DNA from: an uncultured Collinsella sp.
Lineage (GTDB): Bacteria > Actinomycetota > Coriobacteriia > Coriobacteriales > Coriobacteriaceae
Reading direction: 5' to 3'
Length of the DNA stretch: 10,971 nt
Assembly: GCA_900549185.1 (NCBI GenBank)
Contig: URNM01000064.1
Coordinates: forward strand, 1-10,971
Part shown: positions 8,159 to 10,971 of the stretch, one piece after another
How positions within the stretch are numbered: position 1 is the first letter of the stretch
Layout: each line of letters begins with the position of its first letter
Program-made: the position numbers and the translations under genes
Notes under the pieces: model-generated
The model's database searches: none
What the model was told of the DNA's origin: nothing
What the model saw: the letters and a program-made list of their open reading frames with translations, nothing else

Positions 8159-8297
8159 GCTGGTTTCCCGTGGGGCGGGCACTGATGAAGTTTATCGCGA
8201 GTTCCGCACGAACAGGAGGCCACTTAATGTGGCCTCCGTCGTGAGCAGGACTGTAGAGCAGGAAACTTCATCAGTGCCCGCCCCACGGGAAACCAGC
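8159..8297. repeat. 139-base nested palindrome with perfect 35-bp inverted arms
   Basis: The arms 8159-8193 and 8263-8297 are exact reverse complements over 35 bases (left arm begins GCTGGTTTCCCGTGGGGCGG). The 69 bases between continue the symmetry with gaps: AGT(T)CC with GGACT (8200-8205 / 8248-8252), CACGA with TCGTG (8207-8211 / 8239-8243) and a perfect 9-bp hairpin GGAGGCCAC/GTGGCCTCC with loop TTAAT (8215-8223 / 8229-8237). The whole unit can thus fold as one long hairpin on either strand, and has no coding potential. There is no T run, so it is not a terminator. Possible identities are a MITE-like non-autonomous element, a genus-specific intergenic repeat, or a structured RNA. No clear target-site duplication was found. 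The structure is certain; its function is unknown. Confidence 0.9.
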
Positions 8298-8355
8298 GGG
8301 ATAGACCGGTTCAGATGGGGCTTTGATGCATGGGTGGTCTGTTGGTGGGCAAATG

Positions 8356-8365
8356 GGTATCATAC
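8356..8365 (+). promoter_or_regulatory. Possible -10 promoter region for rnj
   Basis: GGTATCATAC contains a -10-like TATCAT (8358-8363) and matches GGTAACATAC before rpsO at 9 of 10 positions. No good -35 is visible 16-18 bases upstream. It would give a leader of roughly 110 bases for rnj. Since the pnp terminator isolates rnj from upstream transcription, a promoter somewhere in 8066-8400 is expected. Confidence 0.35.
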
Positions 8366-8482
8366 TGTGGTTATTGCATCGACTCTGTGATGCACGCTTG
8401 TACGTTCCCGGCGGTCGGTTTGCCAGAAGCGCCCCGTCGGTTGTTCCAGACCCGTTTCGAAGAAAGGAAACCACACTAACCT
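8366..8482 (+). promoter_or_regulatory. Probable rnj 5' leader
   Basis: The stretch between the promoter-like site and the rnj ATG carries a 6-bp hairpin TGCATC/GATGCA (8375-8380 with 8389-8394) and an imperfect direct repeat of 14-15 bases (8414-8427 and 8436-8450, both beginning GTCGGTT and ending CCAGA). The nearest ribosome binding sequence is AAAGGA (8463-8468), 14 bases before the ATG, which is unusually far. RNase J mRNAs are autoregulated in some bacteria; whether that applies here is unknown. Confidence 0.3.
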
Positions 8483-10153
8483 ATGGCAGCTAAAAAATCA
8501 TCTCCCTTGAAGATCATCCCGCTCGGCGGCCTTGACGGCATCGGTAAGAACATGACGGTCTTCGAGTGCGGCGACGACATGGTGCTCGTCGACGCCGGTC
8601 TCATGTTCCCCGACGACTCCCAGCCCGGTATCGACCTGGTGCTTCCCGACTACACCTATGTTCTGGAGAACGAGGAGAAGCTCCGCGGTATCGTCGTCAC
8701 CCACGGCCACGAGGACCACACCGGTTCGCTTCCGTACCTGCTGCAGGACCTCAACAACAAGGTGCCCATCTTTTCGAGCAAGCTGACGCTTGGCTTTATC
8801 GAGGGCAAGCTTTCTGAGTTCCGCATCCGCGCGCCCAAGTTCCGCGAGGTCAAGGGCGGCAGCCATGTCAACCTCGGCGGCATCTCGCTCGACTTCTTCT
8901 CGATGACGCACTCCATCCCCGGCGCTCTGGGCGTGTTTATCCGCACCAATCAGGGCACCGTTATGCACACCGGCGACTTTAAGCTCGACCAGACGCCCAT
9001 CGATGGTGTCACGCCTGACTATGCCGCTATCAGCCGCTTTGCCAAGCAGGGTATCGACCTGCTGCTGTCCGACTCCACCAATGCCACGGTTCCCGGCTTT
9101 ACCAAGTCCGAGGCCGAGGTTGGTCCCAACTTGCTGCACGCCATCAAGAACGCCCCGGGTCGCGTGTTCGTCGCGTCGTTCTCGAGCCACATCCATCGCC
9201 TGCAGCAGATCTGCGATGCCGCCCGCAAGTGCGGCCGTAAGGTCGTTGTGACCGGTCGCTCCATGCTCACGAACACCCGCGTGGCGCGTGAGCTGGGCTA
9301 CCTCAACATCGACGATGCCGATATCATCGATGCCTTCGACATTGATAACCTGCCCGACGATAAGATCGTCGTCATGTGCACCGGTTCGCAGGGCGAGCCG
9401 CTGTCGGCGCTGTCCCGTATGGCCAACGGCGAGCACAAGACGCTTTCCATCCACGAGGGCGATACCGTCATCCTCTCGGCAACGCCTGTTCCCGGCAACG
9501 AGAAGGCCGTCCAGCAGGTCGTCAACAGCCTGGCCAAGCTCGGCTGCGACGTGTGGGATAAGAACCGCGCTCTTGTCCACGTCTCGGGCCACGGTAGCCA
9601 GGAGGAGCTCAAGCTCCTGATGGCCATGGCCAAGCCCACGTACTTTATGCCGGTTCACGGTGAGGCCGTGCATCTGCGCGCCCATGCCCAGCTGGCCCGC
9701 AAGATGGGCATCAAGGACGATCATATCTTTATCCTCGATAACGGCGACACGCTCGAGATGCGCGGCGGTATCGTCAAACGCGGTACGCCCGTCGAGTCCG
9801 GCGTCGTCTACGTCGACGGCCTGCGTATCGGCGATACCGACCCCATCGTCCTGCGCGATCGCCAGAAGCTCGCCAACGACGGCATGGTCACGGCCGTTGC
9901 TATCGTCTCGCTCAAGCACAAGAAGATCGAGGCCATCGAGTTCTCGGGCCGCGGTGTCTCGTTTGCCATCGACGACCAGTTCTCTGAGGATGCCTCCGCG
10001 TCCATTATGAAGACGATCGAGAAGGGCAAGTTTAGCTTTACGAGCAGCGGTTCCGATGCCATTCGCAAGGCCGTGCGCGACTCGCTCTCTAACTTTATCT
10101 GGAGTCGTACGCGCACTCGTCCGATGATCATCCCGGTCGTCATGGAGGTTTAG
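8483..10153 (+). CDS. rnj: Ribonuclease J
   Basis: A 556-residue metallo-beta-lactamase/beta-CASP ribonuclease with endonuclease and 5'-3' exonuclease activity on RNA, central to mRNA decay and rRNA maturation in most Gram-positives. The metal motif HGHEDH gives H74, H76, D78 and H79; H143 (MTHSIPG) and D165 (HTGDFK) complete the site. The beta-CASP insert spans roughly 205-350. The later motifs HVSGHGSQEEL (366-376) and PVHGE (390-394) are diagnostic of RNase J, and the C-terminal domain (about 450-556) is present. The ATG at 8483 is the first possible start after an in-frame stop at 8477-8479, and the N-terminus fits the family, despite a long 14-base distance to AAAGGA. ftsK starts 1 base after the stop, its ribosome binding site lying inside rnj, so the two genes are cotranscribed. 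This order is common in Actinomycetota. Confidence 0.96.
   Translation: MAAKKSSPLKIIPLGGLDGIGKNMTVFECGDDMVLVDAGLMFPDDSQPGIDLVLPDYTYVLENEEKLRGIVVTHGHEDHTGSLPYLLQDLNNKVPIFSSKLTLGFIEGKLSEFRIRAPKFREVKGGSHVNLGGISLDFFSMTHSIPGALGVFIRTNQGTVMHTGDFKLDQTPIDGVTPDYAAISRFAKQGIDLLLSDSTNATVPGFTKSEAEVGPNLLHAIKNAPGRVFVASFSSHIHRLQQICDAARKCGRKVVVTGRSMLTNTRVARELGYLNIDDADIIDAFDIDNLPDDKIVVMCTGSQGEPLSALSRMANGEHKTLSIHEGDTVILSATPVPGNEKAVQQVVNSLAKLGCDVWDKNRALVHVSGHGSQEELKLLMAMAKPTYFMPVHGEAVHLRAHAQLARKMGIKDDHIFILDNGDTLEMRGGIVKRGTPVESGVVYVDGLRIGDTDPIVLRDRQKLANDGMVTAVAIVSLKHKKIEAIEFSGRGVSFAIDDQFSEDASASIMKTIEKGKFSFTSSGSDAIRKAVRDSLSNFIWSRTRTRPMIIPVVMEV
10144..10148 (+). promoter_or_regulatory. Ribosome binding site deciding the ftsK TTG start
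   Basis: GGAGG in the last codons of rnj lies 6 bases before TTG at 10155. It supports a TTG start immediately after the rnj stop (10151-10153) and indicates translational coupling. Confidence 0.7.
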
Positions 10154-10154
10154 T

Positions 10155-10925
10155 TTGGCGCGCGGATCTGCACAAAACGCCAAAGGCAATAAAGCCAACA
10201 ACCAACCGGCATCTGCTAAGGGTGCCGGTTCCCGTCTTCGTGCCAATAAGGGCCACGAGACCGACTTCGACGATTTTGAGCCCCTGGTCGAGCCCTCGGC
10301 CAACCGCGATATCGCCGGCGTGGTCATCGCCGTTTTGGCGATTGCGTCCTTCATTGCCGTGATTTCGCCGGCGACTGCACCCGTTACGGCTGCGGTTGCC
10401 GGTTTCTACCACCTGGGCTTTGGTCTGGGCGCCTACGTGCTGCCGATCGTTATTTTGCTGTTTGCCGCCACGCTCTTTTTAGGCGAGGACTCGCCGCTCA
10501 ACGTACGCTCTGTTGCGGGCGGAGCCGTGGTCTTTATCGCCGTCGTCTCCATTCTTTCGCTGATGGTGCCGGGTACGAGTGTCTCGTGTGACCTTATGTT
10601 CACGCCGCAAAATTTGTCCGCCTCGGGTGGCTACATCGGTGCGTTTATTGCGAGTGCGCTGCAGAATGCCCTGGGTAAGCCTATCGCGATGGTAGTCCTG
10701 TTGGGCCTTGTCGTCGTGGGCCTGGTCATCATCGGCTTTTCGGTGGGTGGCGTGCTGCGCTCTGCTCGCGACCGTGCGGCCGATTTTGCCGAGCGCCGTC
10801 GTGCCGATGTCAACGCCAGCCCGTGGGGTGACGACGAAGCCCTGTCGGTGCCCGGCGTTGCCCGTCCGCACCTGAGCATTCTTCGTCAAAAGGGCTCCGA
10901 TGCTGCCGTGACCACGGTCATGGGC
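10155..10925 (+). CDS. ftsK: DNA translocase FtsK/SpoIIIE, N-terminal fragment (3' end cut by contig end)
   Basis: 257 genomic residues survive. A basic, low-complexity cytoplasmic start (1-50) is followed by a multi-helix membrane domain with likely spans at about 52-70, 86-109, 118-138 and 175-198, plus a hydrophobic stretch at 158-170. A charged linker then begins (RSARDRAADFAERRRADVNA, 202-221). This layout is that of the FtsK/SpoIIIE N-terminus, which anchors the translocase at the division septum for chromosome segregation. The ATPase motor and gamma domain would lie outside the window, so no Walker motifs can be checked and the name depends on the membrane layout, the linker and the position after rnj. 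From 10926 the frame reads into adapter: the apparent ending LSLIHISEPTRH plus TGA (10962-10964) is artificial and must not be annotated as protein. Confidence 0.75.
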
Positions 10926-10971
10926 CTGTCTCTTATACACATCTCCGAGCCCACGAGACACTGAGCGATCT
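10926..10971. other. Untrimmed Illumina Nextera adapter with i7 index (artefact)
   Basis: CTGTCTCTTATACACATCT (10926-10944) is the Tn5 mosaic end, followed by CCGAGCCCACGAGAC (10945-10959), the index in reverse complement ACTGAGCG (10960-10967) and ATCT from P7 (10968-10971). It is the exact reverse complement of bases 5-50. Genomic DNA ends at 10925. Confidence 0.98.

Larger units (their letters stand above)
8012..8482. other. Long non-coding interval between pnp and rnj
   Basis: This 471-base gap is the only one above 300 bases. In order it contains the pnp terminator (8035-8065), a visibly more AT-rich stretch with a small CAGAT/ATCTG hairpin (8083-8087 with 8093-8097) and nothing else recognised (8066-8158), a 139-base nested palindrome (8159-8297), a promoter-like site (8356-8365) and the probable rnj leader (8366-8482). 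No open frame in it on either strand resembles a protein, and no tRNA or known small-RNA family was recognised. Confidence 0.7.

Noticed and set aside
8159..8297. The palindrome as an intrinsic terminator
   Set aside because: No T run follows either arm, and a proper pnp terminator already exists at 8035-8065.
8271..8474. A 67-codon open frame on the - strand in the pnp-rnj interval
   Set aside because: It starts within the right arm of the palindrome, has no ribosome binding site that I can see and no protein-like pattern.
8498..10354. A 618-codon open frame on the - strand opposite rnj and ftsK
   Set aside because: Shadow of rnj in GC-rich, codon-biased DNA; spans two + strand genes and resembles no family.
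10479..10961. A 160-codon open frame on the - strand beginning MSRGLGDVYKRQ
   Set aside because: Its start is adapter sequence and the rest is the shadow of ftsK.

Overview
The window is an almost complete sequencing contig of 10,875 genomic bases (51-10925). At both ends it is capped by untrimmed Illumina Nextera read-2 adapter carrying the same i7 index, so the 46-bp terminal inverted repeat is a library artefact. The DNA between is GC-rich and densely packed, with every gene on the + strand, frequent GTG and TTG starts, and heavy use of G/C-ending codons. The gene orders dnaJ-mtaB-phoH-ybeY-dgkA-era-recO and rnj-ftsK, together with the protein sequences, suggest a high-GC Gram-positive of the Coriobacteriia, most likely Collinsella or a close relative. 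That assignment comes from recognition and was not checked by a search.

Region 1 (51-5197) is a tight housekeeping operon: the 3' end of dnaJ, then mtaB (tRNA methylthiotransferase), phoH (ATPase), ybeY (rRNA-maturation RNase), dgkA (membrane lipid kinase), era (ribosome-assembly GTPase, with an unusual acidic N-terminal extension) and recO (recombination mediator). Gaps are at most 15 bases, and mtaB/phoH and phoH/ybeY overlap. The common theme is tRNA and rRNA maturation, with one lipid-cycle gene and one repair gene in the same transcript.

Region 2 (5198-8065) is the rpsO-pnp pair. rpsO (S15) has a promoter-like extended -10 and a leader with several possible hairpins, two of them mutually exclusive, and it ends in a strong intrinsic terminator. 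pnp (polynucleotide phosphorylase) follows a leader with two hairpins, one ending just before its ribosome binding site, and it also ends in an intrinsic terminator.

Region 3 (8012-8482) is the only long non-coding interval. It holds the pnp terminator, a 139-base nested palindrome whose outer arms are a perfect 35-bp inverted repeat (8159-8193 / 8263-8297), a promoter-like site and a probable 5' leader for rnj. The palindrome is the best candidate here for an undescribed element: a MITE-like intergenic repeat or a long structured RNA.

Region 4 (8483-10925) has rnj (RNase J) and, 1 base after its stop, the start of an FtsK/SpoIIIE DNA translocase truncated by the contig end. Its apparent last 12 codons (LSLIHISEPTRH) are read from adapter, not genome. 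Three products in the second half (S15, PNPase, RNase J) link translation to RNA decay. I found no tRNA, rRNA, CRISPR, transposase, prophage or defence gene.
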